From Oxalobacteraceae bacterium (GTDB taxonomy: Bacteria > Pseudomonadota > Gammaproteobacteria > Burkholderiales > Burkholderiaceae_D), in contig JAUYNR010000033.1 of the NCBI GenBank assembly GCA_030698225.1, positions 17,977 through 81,976 on the forward strand: a DNA stretch of 64,000 nt, read 5' to 3'. Under the pieces are notes generated by a model, which was given only the letters and a program-made list of their open reading frames with translations, had not been told where the DNA came from and ran no database searches. Positions 38,134-46,927 of this stretch are shown piece after piece. The number at the start of each line of letters is the position of its first letter. The stretch's first letter is position 1. Position numbers and translations under genes: made by a program.

Positions 38134-38556
38134 ATGCCCAAAATACTGATCCCCTGCGACGGCTCGGACAATGCTCTACGGGCGGTGCGCCATGCGGCAT
38201 CGGTGGCGAAACAGCGCTCCGACGTGCAACTGGAACTGCTGTATGTGCAGGATCCGATGCCGCTGAAGGTGCATGCGGCCTTTTCGCTACAGGAAATCGA
38301 GCAGATGCAAGCCGATGAGGCCGGCCGCGTCCTGCAACCGGCCAGGCAGATCCTCGATGCCGAAAAGGTGCCATACCAATTCCGCTGGCGCGCCGGCACG
38401 CCCGCTGGCGAAATTGCGCGGCATGTGGAGGAAGCGCAGTGCGACGCCGTCATCATGGGCACCCGCGGCCTGGGTCCGGTCGCCAGCATGATGATCGGCT
38501 CGGTTGCCATCAAGGTCATCCATCTGGTCAAGGTCCCGGTGACGCTGATCAAGTAA
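38134..38556 (+). CDS. Universal stress protein (UspA family)
   Basis: 140 residues. KILIPCDGSDNALRAVRHAA at the N-terminus, and GTRGLGPVASMMIGSVAIKVIHLVKVPVTLIK at the end, which contains the ATP-binding G-x2-G-x9-G-S pattern. It probably binds ATP and forms dimers. AAGGA stands upstream. It follows the antiporter unit by 132 bases and may have its own promoter. Confidence 0.93.
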   Translation: MPKILIPCDGSDNALRAVRHAASVAKQRSDVQLELLYVQDPMPLKVHAAFSLQEIEQMQADEAGRVLQPARQILDAEKVPYQFRWRAGTPAGEIARHVEEAQCDAVIMGTRGLGPVASMMIGSVAIKVIHLVKVPVTLIK

Positions 38557-38852
38557 GCGAAATGCACGCGGATGGGGCGCAAGCAGTAACCAGACCGACA
38601 GCCTGACGAACTTCAATAAAACATGGAGTATATTCATTTTCATCGCATTTACCGCATATTTTCATTGCCGCTATGAATATACTATGCATTATTAAGATGC
38701 AATGCAGAAGCGTTTCATGATCGACATTCCGGTTGTGCTTCTGTTAGTGTTTCTCGCCGATCGCGGCCCTGGCAGTCCCGCTAGTTTGCGGGAGATCAAA
38801 ATTACCGGGGCCGACAAGCGTTAGTGTTTGATCATGCGAACAGGAGGCTGAG
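38557..38852. other. 296-base gap between uspA and the CBS gene
   Basis: It contains the two-hairpin element copy at 38625-38700 and a small perfect hairpin TCCCGC/GCGGGA at 38776-38793. The remainder shows no gene. AGGAGG at the right end is the ribosome binding site of the CBS protein. Confidence 0.5.
38625..38700 (+). repeat. GGAGTATG two-hairpin element, copy 5
   Basis: Starts GGAGTATATTCAT and contains ACCGCATATTTTCATTGCCG. Uniquely among the copies it also has a perfect 11-bp outer inverted repeat, AGTATATTCAT (38627-38637) with ATGAATATACT (38673-38683), enclosing the second hairpin. Confidence 0.65.
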
Positions 38853-39302
38853 ATGCGAATCGGTGGAATTGCCACGCTTGAGGCGGTGCACTGCAAGCGC
38901 GAAGCGAGTGTGCTGGAAGCCGCGCTGCTGATGCGCAAGCACCATGTCGGCGACCTGATCGTGGTCGATGAAGTGGCCGGTGCATTGTCGCCGGTCGGGA
39001 TTCTTACCGACCGCGACATCGTGGTATCGCTGGTTGCCGAAGGGCTGGACGCCACGATCATCGAGGCCGGCGACATCATGAGCCCGGAACTGCTGGCGGC
39101 CAGCGAAGATGCCGATGTGCACGAAACCATAGAGCGGATGCGCTTCAAGGGCGTGCGCCGGATGCCGGTGATCAACGCCAGCGGCAATCTGGTCGGAATC
39201 GTCAGCGTCGACGACCTGATGGAATTTCTGGCCGAAGAGATGACCGAGCTGTCGCGCATCAGCCTGCGCCAGCAGTCGATCGAAAAACAGGTCCGAAAGT
39301 AG
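38853..39302 (+). CDS. CBS-domain pair protein
   Basis: 149 residues forming one Bateman module: CBS1 VLEAALLMRKHHVGDLIVVDEV...VGILTDRDIVVSLVAEG, CBS2 VHETIERMRFKGVRRMPVINASGNLVGIVSVDDLMEFLAEEM. Such modules bind adenine nucleotides and sense energy state. A strong AGGAGG lies 6 bases upstream. Grouped with UspA and the hibernation factor in what looks like a stress block. Confidence 0.93.
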   Translation: MRIGGIATLEAVHCKREASVLEAALLMRKHHVGDLIVVDEVAGALSPVGILTDRDIVVSLVAEGLDATIIEAGDIMSPELLAASEDADVHETIERMRFKGVRRMPVINASGNLVGIVSVDDLMEFLAEEMTELSRISLRQQSIEKQVRK

Positions 39303-39350
39303 CGCGGGCAGCGCGGCAAAGCCGCGCCCGACGCTGCGCCGGGGGATACC

Positions 39351-39899
39351 GTGAACATCCCGCTCAAAATCACTTACCGCGACCTGCGGCCGTCGCCGGC
39401 GATCGAAGCCGCGCTCCGCGCTCAAACCCGACGCTTCGAGCCGTTGCGCCAATACATTCTGCGCTGCAACGCCACCGTTGAAGTACTCGGCAGGCACTGG
39501 CGCGGTGGCCATCATTACAATGTGCGGGTGGCCATCGCGGTGCCGGGCGGCGAAGTCGCGGTCAGCCGCAACCATGATGACGCCGACATCGTGGTGGCAA
39601 TTGGCGCCGCCTTCGATGCCGCCAGAATGCGACTGGAAGATCACGTCCAGCGCTTGCGGCGCAAGGTGAAGACGCATGAAGCGCCGCTGCACGGGCGCAT
39701 CAGCAAGCTGTTTGCCGGCGACGCCGGTTTCGGTTTCATAGAAACGGCCGACGGCCGCGAATTTTATTTCCGCCGCGACAACGTGATGGAACCCCGCGCC
39801 GCGCCGCTGGCGATCGGCGCCGAAGTGCAGTTCCTGGAAGCGCTTGGCACCGAATCGCTGCAAGCCAGGCGCATCGTCGCCGGCCACCACCGCATTTAG
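39351..39899 (+). CDS. Ribosome hibernation factor (HPF/RaiA) fused to a cold-shock domain
   Basis: 182 residues, GTG start with GGGGGA just upstream. Residues 1-105 are an S30AE/HPF-type domain (PLKITYRDLRPSPAIEAALRAQTRRFEPL ... ADIVVAIGAAFDAARMRLEDHVQRLRRKV). Residues about 112-180 are a cold-shock OB-fold with RNP1-like AGFGFIET and RNP2-like REFYFRRDNV. The first domain should bind the ribosomal decoding region and the second RNA. The fusion may tie ribosome inactivation to RNA binding under stress (inference). Confidence 0.9.
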   Translation: MNIPLKITYRDLRPSPAIEAALRAQTRRFEPLRQYILRCNATVEVLGRHWRGGHHYNVRVAIAVPGGEVAVSRNHDDADIVVAIGAAFDAARMRLEDHVQRLRRKVKTHEAPLHGRISKLFAGDAGFGFIETADGREFYFRRDNVMEPRAAPLAIGAEVQFLEALGTESLQARRIVAGHHRI

Positions 39900-39929
39900 T
39901 CAGTGCAGATGCTCAGGCGCGAATCGGAA

Positions 39930-39970
39930 CTGCGGCCAGATGCGGGCGATGCATTTTTGACGCATACTCC
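39930..39970 (-). repeat. GGAGTATG element, partial copy 6
   Basis: On the minus strand GGAGTATGCGTCAAAAATGC keeps the first hairpin (GCGT/ATGC with one G-T pair). The second half is GC-rich and no longer matches. It ends 23 bases before the next start codon. Confidence 0.4.
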
Positions 39971-39993
39971 TTAGCCTCGGAAGGGGTATACCG

Positions 39994-40908
39994 ATGCGCA
40001 AGATATTTCAGATGAATCCGTTCTGCTGGCTGCCGCCGTTGCTGCTCGCATACATCATGTGCGTGAGCATCGGACAGGCCGCTGCTGCCGGGCCGGACAC
40101 GAATCCGGCCGTATCGCTGCGTGCCAAATACGCGGAATTGGGCCCGCAACTCAGCGACAATCAGTTCAAGCGGCCGCTCCACCTGGATTCGGCCGAATCC
40201 CCCACTCAGTTAAAGGGCGACATCTACGCGCTGGTCGATTACCCGTTTGCCGCGGTCAAGCAGGCGCTCAGCGAGCCCACCCATTGGTGCGAGCTGTTGA
40301 TCCTGCACCTGAATATAAAATACTGTCGTGCGTCGGCCGGCACGGCCGGCAGCATGCTCGCGGTCAGCATCGGCACGAAACACCATCAGCCGCTCGCGCA
40401 AGCCTTCGGGGTCGAATTTGCGTTTAATCCGGCCGCGACCACGCCCGAGTATTTCGACCTCCGGCTCAACGCAAAAAAGGGACCGCTGGGCACCAGCGAC
40501 TATCGGATACGGCTGGAAGCGGCAACCGTCCAGAGTGGCAAGACCTTCCTGCATCTGACCTATTCCTACTCCTACAATTTTGCAGGGCGGGCCGCGATGC
40601 AAGCTTATCTTGCAACAATCGGCAGCGACAAGGTCGGGTTCACCATCACCGGCAAACAGACCGCCGGCCAGCCCGACCATATTGGCGGCGTGCGCGGCGT
40701 GGTGGAGCGCAACACGATGCGCTATTACCTCGCCATCGACGCCTATCTCGGCGGGTTGTCGACCCCGCCCGCGCAACAGCTCGAAAAACGCCTGGAAAGC
40801 TGGTTCGCGTCCACCGAGCACTATCCCCGGCAGCTGCATGAAGTGGACCGCGCCGCCTATCTGGACATGAAACGGCGTGAGTATCTGCGCCAGCAGCAGT
40901 CCCGGTAG
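39994..40908 (+). CDS. Exported protein of unknown function
   Basis: 304 residues. A signal peptide (FCWLPPLLLAYIMCVSIGQAAAAG) is followed by a globular domain with three cysteines. KGDIYALVDYPFAAVKQALSEPTHWCELLILHLNIKYCRA resembles a START/SRPBCC-like helix-grip opening, and PRQLHEVDRAAYLDMKRREYL is the C-terminal helix. The overall pattern is known to me only as a hypothetical protein of proteobacteria. Start codon choice: first ATG after AAGG at 39979. No operon partner is evident. Confidence 0.7.
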   Translation: MRKIFQMNPFCWLPPLLLAYIMCVSIGQAAAAGPDTNPAVSLRAKYAELGPQLSDNQFKRPLHLDSAESPTQLKGDIYALVDYPFAAVKQALSEPTHWCELLILHLNIKYCRASAGTAGSMLAVSIGTKHHQPLAQAFGVEFAFNPAATTPEYFDLRLNAKKGPLGTSDYRIRLEAATVQSGKTFLHLTYSYSYNFAGRAAMQAYLATIGSDKVGFTITGKQTAGQPDHIGGVRGVVERNTMRYYLAIDAYLGGLSTPPAQQLEKRLESWFASTEHYPRQLHEVDRAAYLDMKRREYLRQQQSR

Positions 40909-40936
40909 CAGGAGTGTCCGGGCATTTTGCTGCCGG

Positions 40937-41245
40937 TCAGCCCGGCAGCACCGCCCATTCCGGCTCCTCGAATTCTCCGATCACCGTAATTTCGCAATGC
41001 GTCGCATGCTTTTCCAGAATTGCGCGCACGGTTGCATTGCTGCGGTCGTCCTTCGCATCCCGGTGCGCCTTCGAGTCCCAGTGGGCAATCGCCAGCAGCG
41101 CGTTGGGGTCGCCGATTTTCCGGTGCAGATAGGTCCCTCTGGCCCCGGGCGTTTGCTGAATGATCTCGCTGGCACGCACCCACGCCTGCGCGTATTGCTC
41201 CACCGTGTAACCCGGCTTCATCCGGACTTCGAAGATGAATTTCAT
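40937..41245 (-). CDS. Antibiotic biosynthesis monooxygenase-like dimeric barrel protein
   Basis: 102 residues. The start MKFIFEVRMKPGYTVEQYAQAWVRASEIIQQTPGARGTYLHRKIGDPNALLAIAHWDSKAHRDA follows the ABM/dimeric alpha-beta barrel pattern (beta-alpha-beta, then 'W.s.ea...'). AGGAGG precedes the ATG. Its function is not known; many members are small oxygenases or heme-handling proteins. Divergent from the nitronate monooxygenase at 41471. Confidence 0.7.
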   Translation of the reverse strand: MKFIFEVRMKPGYTVEQYAQAWVRASEIIQQTPGARGTYLHRKIGDPNALLAIAHWDSKAHRDAKDDRSNATVRAILEKHATHCEITVIGEFEEPEWAVLPG

Positions 41246-41432
41246 CTTGTTAACCTCCTGTTCCCGATTGCGGGCGCACCGGTCCGCCGGGCAAATCCCG
41301 GCTCATGGCAATTATCAGGGTCGGCGCCGCGCAGCGATGCGTTCGCTTCAGGATAGGACAAAACCCCCATCCGCACAGGCCGGCGATTGCGACTAGAGCG
41401 GACAATCTAGCACGCTCGTACTTTTTTCGCCC

Positions 41433-41438
41433 TATAAT
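41433..41438 (+). promoter_or_regulatory. Candidate -10 box for the second nitronate monooxygenase
   Basis: A perfect TATAAT lies 33 bases upstream of the ATG in an otherwise featureless 225-base gap. The -35 region is weak. Confidence 0.35.
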
Positions 41439-41470
41439 CGGCTTCCATTCGAAATTATCGCGAGGTCACC

Positions 41471-42439
41471 ATGGCATTGCCTGCCGCACTGCAAAATCTG
41501 CGCCTTCCCGTCATCGGCTCTCCGCTGTTCATCGCCAGCGGCCCGGAGCTGGTGATTGCCCAATGCAAGGCCGGCATCGTCGGCGCTTTCCCGGCGCTCA
41601 ATGCGCGCCCGGCCGAATTGCTCGATACCTGGCTGACGCAGATCCAGGCCGAGTTGGCGACCCACCAGGCTGCCAATCCGGACGCGAAGGTGGGGCCGAT
41701 TGCGGTCAACCAGATCGTCCACCAGTCCAATGACCGGCTGGCGCACGACGTCGAAGTCTGCGTCAGGCACCGGATTCCGATCATCATTTCGTCGCTGCGG
41801 GCGCCGCCGCCGGAGATGCTGGATGCGATCCACAGCTATGGCGGCATCGTGCTGCATGACGTGATTTCGATCCGTCACGCGCAAAAGGCGCTGGAGGCCG
41901 GCGTCGATGGCTTAATTCTGGTGGCGGCCGGGGCCGGCGGCCATGCCGGCGCGCTGTCGCCGTTCGCGCTGGTGGGCGAGATCCGCAAGTTCTTTCAGGG
42001 GCCGATCGCGCTGTCGGGTTCGATCGCCACCGGCGACGCGATCCTGGCCGCGCAGGCGATGGGCGCCGATCTGGCGTATATCGGTTCGCGCTGGCTGGCC
42101 ACCAAGGAGTCGAATGTCGACGACGATTACCGCAACGCGATCGTCGAATCGGCGGCAGCCGACATTGTCTACACCAACCTGTTTACCGGGGTGCACGGCA
42201 ATTACCTGAAAAAGTCCATCGTCCAGGCCGGACTGGACCCGGACAATTTGCCGCAAGCGGATAAAACCGCGATGAATTTCGGCTCCGGCAGCGCCAGCAA
42301 GGCCAAGGCCTGGCGCGATATCTGGGGTGCCGGGCAAGGGGTCGGCCTGATGACCGATGTGCCGACGGTGGCTGAAATGGTGACGCGACTGCAAGACGAG
42401 TACGACGCGGCCAAGCGGCGGATTTGCGCCAATACGTGA
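41471..42439 (+). CDS. Nitronate monooxygenase family flavoprotein
   Basis: 322 residues, FMN-binding TIM barrel. LRLPVIGSPLFIASGPELVIAQCKAGIVGAFPALNARP, VDGLILVAAGAGGHAGALSPFALVGEIRKFF, GPIALSGSIATGDAILAAQAMGADLAYIGSRWLATKES. The GAGGHAG motif binds the flavin phosphate and the following residues include the catalytic His region. It differs clearly from the paralogue at 21066. GAGG lies upstream. A strong terminator follows at 42551. Confidence 0.9.
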   Translation: MALPAALQNLRLPVIGSPLFIASGPELVIAQCKAGIVGAFPALNARPAELLDTWLTQIQAELATHQAANPDAKVGPIAVNQIVHQSNDRLAHDVEVCVRHRIPIIISSLRAPPPEMLDAIHSYGGIVLHDVISIRHAQKALEAGVDGLILVAAGAGGHAGALSPFALVGEIRKFFQGPIALSGSIATGDAILAAQAMGADLAYIGSRWLATKESNVDDDYRNAIVESAAADIVYTNLFTGVHGNYLKKSIVQAGLDPDNLPQADKTAMNFGSGSASKAKAWRDIWGAGQGVGLMTDVPTVAEMVTRLQDEYDAAKRRICANT

Positions 42440-42445
42440 GCGCTG

Positions 42446-42511
42446 CAGGTGCGAATTTATTCGCACTCTTAACGTTTTCATGCGAGCTGATGCGAATGAA
42501 TTCGCACCTAC
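42446..42511 (+). repeat. 67-bp palindromic element, copy 3
   Basis: Arms CAGGTGCGAATTTATTCGCA and TGCGAATGAATTCGCACCTA with two changes. The centre (ATGCGAGCTGATGCGAAT) matches the other copies. It begins 7 bases after the stop codon of the preceding gene. Confidence 0.85.
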
Positions 42512-42550
42512 AGCTTCGTAGCGTGGGCACGTATTTGCACCCATCCTTCT

Positions 42551-42586
42551 AAAAATCCGCCACTCTTGCGAGTGGCGGATTTTTTT
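42551..42586. terminator. Rho-independent terminator, likely bidirectional
   Basis: Perfect 11-bp stem ATCCGCCACTC/GAGTGGCGGAT with loop TTGC, followed by T6 on the plus strand and preceded by A4 (so T4 on the minus strand). It lies between the convergent nitronate monooxygenase and dsbA genes. Confidence 0.92.
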
Positions 42587-42608
42587 GGCACGGAAATGAA
42601 CGACGGTC

Positions 42609-43328
42609 TTATTTCTTCTTCGATGGTGCGGCAGCGACAGGCGGTCTGGCCGCTTCGCCCTGCTCCTTGGCGGTTCTTGCCACCAGATAATCCATCACTT
42701 TCAGCGCGGCGGTTTGCAACGCGGCTTCCGGCTGCCTGCCGCCGCCCAGGCCGGCAGCGGCAATTGAGGGCGAGGTGATGTAGCGCCCGCCGATGGCGAT
42801 GGTGGGCACGCCGTCGATCTTGTATGCGGCCTGCAACTGGCTGGCGATGCGCACCTTGGATTGGACCCCGAAGGAATTGTACATAGCGACAAATTTTTGC
42901 TTGTCCACGCCCTGTTTGGCGATGAAGTCGGCAATCGATGCATCCTTGTCGAGCGGCTGGCGCTCGACGTGGATCGCGTTGAATACCTTGGGGTTCAGTT
43001 GCGCGGTCAGGCCGAGCGCTTCGAGTGCGTAATACAGGCGCTGCTGCGGCACAAAGGATTCATTGAAGGCGATCGGCACCCGCTTGAAGACGATATTGTC
43101 GCCCTGTTTCTTGATCCAGCTCTCCAGCGCCGGCTCGAAAGCATGGCAGTGCGGGCAGCTGTACCAGAAGAATTCGGTGACTTCGACCTTTTCCCCGGAG
43201 TCGGTCTGCTGCACCTTGTCCAGGGTACGGAAATCGACGCCGTTTTTCGGATTGTCGGGGGCCGCGCTGACGGACAGGGCCAGCAGGCTCAGTCCAAGGG
43301 TGACGAACAATTTGGGCAGCAAACGCAT
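42609..43328 (-). CDS. dsbA: Periplasmic thiol:disulfide interchange protein DsbA
   Basis: 239 residues. Signal peptide MRLLPKLFVTLGLSLLALSVSAA; thioredoxin-fold active site Cys58-Pro-His-Cys61 in FFWYSCPHCHAFEP; cis-Pro loop DGVPTIAIGGRYITSPS. It introduces disulfide bonds into exported proteins. The C-terminal extension is rich in Ala, Pro and Lys (EAARPPVAAAPSKKK). It follows the SPOR gene by 27 bases in the common argS-SPOR-dsbA arrangement. Confidence 0.95.
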   Translation of the reverse strand: MRLLPKLFVTLGLSLLALSVSAAPDNPKNGVDFRTLDKVQQTDSGEKVEVTEFFWYSCPHCHAFEPALESWIKKQGDNIVFKRVPIAFNESFVPQQRLYYALEALGLTAQLNPKVFNAIHVERQPLDKDASIADFIAKQGVDKQKFVAMYNSFGVQSKVRIASQLQAAYKIDGVPTIAIGGRYITSPSIAAAGLGGGRQPEAALQTAALKVMDYLVARTAKEQGEAARPPVAAAPSKKK

Positions 43329-43355
43329 ACGATTCCTTTTCTGGTTTATTTGGGC

Positions 43356-43982
43356 TTATTTTGGACTGCGCACTACAGCGACGTCGACGCCGTTGTCCGA
43401 CAGCTTTTCGCGGGTACGGTTCATTGTTTCGATTTGGCCAAACGGACCGACGCGCACCCGGTACAGCGTGCCGCTATCGGACAGGCGCTCGGTCACGCGC
43501 GCCTCGAACCCGAGCAGCGCCAGTTTGGCCTTGATATTCTCGGCATCGGCCTGCTCGCGAAAAGCGCCCGCCTGCAGATAGTAGGTATATTTCTCTTCGC
43601 CCGCATCGGGCTTGGCGGCCACCGATTTTTCGACGATCGGCGTCTGGCCGGCTTCGGCTGCGGGCTTGGCGGCAGCCGGCGGCTGCGCCGCCGGTGCGGT
43701 TTCTTCGGCCGGCTTGGCCAGATTGCGGGCGGCTTCCCTGGCCGCATCCTTGTTGCCGTACAGCGGCTTGTTGGGATCGACCACGATGGCGCCGCCGCTG
43801 CCTTCGGGCGCCCTTGGCTGGGCACCCTTGGTGACGAAGGGCAAACCCGTCTTGGTGATGCTCAGCGCGACCGCCAGCGCGATCCCGAGGCCGATGATCA
43901 GGCCGATGACCAGGCCCAGCAAGGTGCCGCCCTGCTGGCCGCGGTTGCGTGCATTGCTGCTCTTTTTTGGGTGAGTTGCCAT
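43356..43982 (-). CDS. SPOR-domain cell-division-type protein (FtsN-like)
   Basis: 208 residues: one membrane helix (GGTLLGLVIGLIIGLGIALAVAL), a Pro/Ala/Lys-rich linker and a C-terminal SPOR domain (YTYYLQAGAFREQADAENIKAKLALLGFEARVTE ... YRVRVGPFG) that binds denuded peptidoglycan at the septum. It probably works in cell division. Located 10 bases after argS in the same direction. Confidence 0.9.
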   Translation of the reverse strand: MATHPKKSSNARNRGQQGGTLLGLVIGLIIGLGIALAVALSITKTGLPFVTKGAQPRAPEGSGGAIVVDPNKPLYGNKDAAREAARNLAKPAEETAPAAQPPAAAKPAAEAGQTPIVEKSVAAKPDAGEEKYTYYLQAGAFREQADAENIKAKLALLGFEARVTERLSDSGTLYRVRVGPFGQIETMNRTREKLSDNGVDVAVVRSPK

Positions 43983-43992
43983 ACTTTTCCGA

Positions 43993-45714
43993 TTACATCC
44001 GCTCTGGAGCCGAGACGCCGATCAGCGCCAAACCATTTTGCAATACCTGCCGGGTGGCACACATCAATGCCAGCCGCGCCATCTTCAGGACCACATCGTC
44101 GACCAGCACCCGTTCCGCATTGTAGTAGCTATGCAATTCGCCCGCCAGGTCGCGCAGGTAAAACGCCACCTGATGCGGGCCCAGCTCTTCCAGCGCATGT
44201 TGCAGCGCGTCCGGATATTCGGCCAGCTTGGCCAGCAGCGCTGCTTCGCGCGGGGCCGTCAGCAGCGCCAGGTCGACCTCGGCCAGTGTGGCCGCATCGC
44301 CGGCCCACAGTTCCAGCATGCGGCAGATCCGCGCGTGCGCGTATTGGACGTAATACACCGGATTTTCGTCCGATTGCGCCAGCGCCACATCGACATCGAA
44401 CACGAATTCGGTATCGGCCTTGCGCGAAATCAGGAAAAACCGCACCGCATCGCGCCCCCGTGTCAGGTCGCCCGCGTTGTTCTCGCCGGCCGACCATTCG
44501 ATCAGGTCGCGCACCGTCACATACGAGCCGGCGCGCTTGGAGATTTTCACCTCTTCGCCGTTTTTCATCACGGTCACCATCTTGTGCAGCACGTAATCCG
44601 GATAACCGTGCGGAATGCCCATGTCGACCGCCTGCAGGCCGGCGCGCACGCGGGCGATGGTGCCGTGGTGGTCGGAACCCTGGACGTTGATCGCCTTGGT
44701 ATAGCCGCGCTGCCATTTGGTGACGTGATAGGCGACATCCGGCACGAAGTAGGTATAGGTGCCGTCGGACTTCTTCATCACGCGGTCCTTGTCGTCGCCG
44801 TAGTCGGTGGTGCGCAGCCACAACGCGCCGTCCTGCTCGTACGTCTTGCCGGCCTTCACCAGCGTATCGACGGTAGCGGCGACCTTGCTGTCGCTGTACA
44901 GCGACGATTCGAGATAGTAATTGTCGAACTTGACGCCGAATGCCAGCAAGTCCAGGTCTTGCTCGCGGCGTAAGTAAGTGACCGCAAACTGGCGGATCGA
45001 ATCGATATCGTCGACCACGCCACTGGCGGTCACCGGTGCGCCATCGCTGGCGGCAACCGTCTTGCCGGCCAGGAAATCCTGCGCGATCTCATCGATGTAG
45101 TCGCCGTTGTAGGCCGATGCCGGCCAGGCGTCGTCGAGCGGCGTCAGGCCGATGGCCCGGGCCTGCACCGACAGCGCCAGGTTGCCGATCTGGACTCCGG
45201 CATCGTTGTAATAGAACTCGCGCGTAACAGCGTAGCCCTGCGCATCGAGCAGCGCCGCCAGCGCGTCGCCCAGCGCGCCCTGGCGTCCGTGGCCGACGTG
45301 TAGCGGGCCGGTCGGGTTGGCGGAGACGAATTCGACCACCACCTTGCGGCCGGCGCCGAGCGTGCTTTTGCCGTACTGCGCGGCCTCCGTCAGCACGGTC
45401 CGAACCACCGATTGCCGCGCCGCGGCCGACAGCCGCAGATTAATGAAGCCCGGTCCGGCGATCTCGGCCGCTTCGATCAGGCTCCCATTGGCCGCCTGCG
45501 CCATCAGCGCGGCAACGATCGCCTGCGCCAGTTCGCGCGGGTTTTTCTTCAAGTGGCGGGACAACTGCATAGCGATATTGCAGGCGACATCGCCATGCGC
45601 GGGATCGCGCGGGCGCTCCAGCGTGACATTCGCCTGCACTTCGGTGCCGGCCAGCAAGGGCACCAGCGCCGCGTTGAAGAGGTCGAGAATCTGTTGTTTC
45701 TGTTGGGCAAGCAT
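43993..45714 (-). CDS. argS: Arginyl-tRNA synthetase
   Basis: 573 residues, class I. HIGH motif within [28 protein letters not shown]-like loop [24 protein letters not shown]-terminal anticodon domain ending [25 protein letters not shown]. It charges tRNA-Arg. The start at 45714 ([13 protein letters not shown]) gives the usual length; the open frame upstream to 45933 is non-coding in character. Confidence 0.97.
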   Translation of the reverse strand: MLAQQKQQILDLFNAALVPLLAGTEVQANVTLERPRDPAHGDVACNIAMQLSRHLKKNPRELAQAIVAALMAQAANGSLIEAAEIAGPGFINLRLSAAARQSVVRTVLTEAAQYGKSTLGAGRKVVVEFVSANPTGPLHVGHGRQGALGDALAALLDAQGYAVTREFYYNDAGVQIGNLALSVQARAIGLTPLDDAWPASAYNGDYIDEIAQDFLAGKTVAASDGAPVTASGVVDDIDSIRQFAVTYLRREQDLDLLAFGVKFDNYYLESSLYSDSKVAATVDTLVKAGKTYEQDGALWLRTTDYGDDKDRVMKKSDGTYTYFVPDVAYHVTKWQRGYTKAINVQGSDHHGTIARVRAGLQAVDMGIPHGYPDYVLHKMVTVMKNGEEVKISKRAGSYVTVRDLIEWSAGENNAGDLTRGRDAVRFFLISRKADTEFVFDVDVALAQSDENPVYYVQYAHARICRMLELWAGDAATLAEVDLALLTAPREAALLAKLAEYPDALQHALEELGPHQVAFYLRDLAGELHSYYNAERVLVDDVVLKMARLALMCATRQVLQNGLALIGVSAPERM

Positions 45715-45905
45715 GGGCAAATGGGCGCGGCGGCGTGAGCGCTCGCGATAAATTAATCGATGCGCGCAATTATACTGGCATGTAGCGCCGGCCCGGCAGG
45801 CTGCCGGCACCCCGGCCGGCGGCAAGCATCGATTGCTTCCGGCGCCAAAATGCCGCATATTCGGCTGCGGCTGTTTGCAAGGCCATGACCGTCCCTGGAG
45901 TGTTG

Positions 45906-46295
45906 ATGCCTGACTACTATTTTCCTGCCGCACTGGTGCCTGAAATCACCAGCGGACGCAAGAACCGGATCATCGCAGCGCTGCCCGTCAGCAGTGTGCT
46001 GCCGCCGGTCGGCAGCCGGGTCCAGCTGTATTGCGGCAGCGGCAAGAAGGACCGCGCGCTGATCGCGCAGGGCCGCATCTGCGCGATTGCGCCGGTATTG
46101 CTGTGGGGCGAGCTGATGGCGGTCGACGGGCGTGAACTGTCGCCCGCAGAGGCAGATGCCTTCGCGCTGGCAGAAAGCTTTGCATCCTTTGTGCAACTCA
46201 AGGCATGGTGCCGGCAGCACCATGGGCTGCCCTTCTCCGGCTATCTGGCCCAGTGGGAGGCGCGCCAGATCCCGATCCAGTCCCACCTTTTTTAA
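45906..46295 (+). CDS. ASCH/PUA-like small protein
   Basis: 129 residues. [64 protein letters not shown] resembles an ASCH-type beta-barrel opening (ligand-binding 'I.sG.K...iR' followed by 'vG..v.l'). The rest is helical with [25 protein letters not shown] stands 5 bases before the ATG at 45906, so this start is favoured over 45885. ASCH domains often bind modified bases or RNA. The match is by eye and moderate. Confidence 0.6.
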   Translation: MPDYYFPAALVPEITSGRKNRIIAALPVSSVLPPVGSRVQLYCGSGKKDRALIAQGRICAIAPVLLWGELMAVDGRELSPAEADAFALAESFASFVQLKAWCRQHHGLPFSGYLAQWEARQIPIQSHLF

Positions 46296-46527
46296 GATCG
46301 GCAAATAGCCTGATGCAGATCAGGCTTACTACAGCACAAGCAGCATGCGTGATTCTGCTATGCTAGTATCAAGTGATTGATTCGTTGCACAGTTGCAAGT
46401 TTGTCCAGGCCGGAATGCGCCTGGATGGAAATGTTTTTGCAGCGCGGTAACGATATTTCATCGTTCTGCACAACACCCGGTTGATGCCGAATGCTCAGAT
46501 CACTTGTTGATGACGGAGGTACTTGCT

Positions 46528-46713
46528 GTGGACCGTATCATTAAGAACAATTACGCCAGCACGGCGCAGTTGAAGGAACTGATGACTGCACCGCCGATGA
46601 CTGCGGAACAGCACACCCAGCTGATGCGCAAACGCATCGCGCATCGCAGGATGATCGAGGACGCCAAGGAAATCCATCTGCAGGATTGCGCGGATTGGGA
46701 GTTTCCCGGTTAG
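46528..46713 (+). CDS. Small hypothetical protein
   Basis: 61 residues starting VDRIIKNNYASTAQLKELMTAPPMT. The GTG at 46528 has a perfect GGAGG 8 bases upstream, which decides the start over an ATG at 46510 that overlaps that sequence. Acidic and basic residues alternate in a helical middle (TAEQHTQLMRKRIAHRRMIEDAKEIHL). No signal or membrane segment. I do not recognise it. Confidence 0.6.
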   Translation: MDRIIKNNYASTAQLKELMTAPPMTAEQHTQLMRKRIAHRRMIEDAKEIHLQDCADWEFPG

Positions 46714-46752
46714 GCTGTGAACAATAGCCGGAAGGACGGCTGGACACCGTAT

Positions 46753-46824
46753 TCATACAGTAATCCAGTATAAATTTTATCCCGCTATTTTAATGCGGGA
46801 AATCATACATTTATTACCATACCC
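46753..46824 (-). repeat. GGAGTATG two-hairpin element, copy 7
   Basis: On the minus strand it starts GGGTATGG. Hairpin 2 is TCCCGC/GCGGGA (46780-46785 with 46795-46800), a GC-extended version of the CCGCA/TGCGG stem in other copies. Its end ATTACTGTATG resembles that of copy 2. Confidence 0.6.
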
Positions 46825-46927
46825 AACCAAATTTCAGTAATTCGCAGGACCCGGATATTCTCCTTTGTAGACTGGCTCGGACTTTGCTATAAATACAGTA
46901 GCGGCCCATTGCCGGAAGGAGAACATC

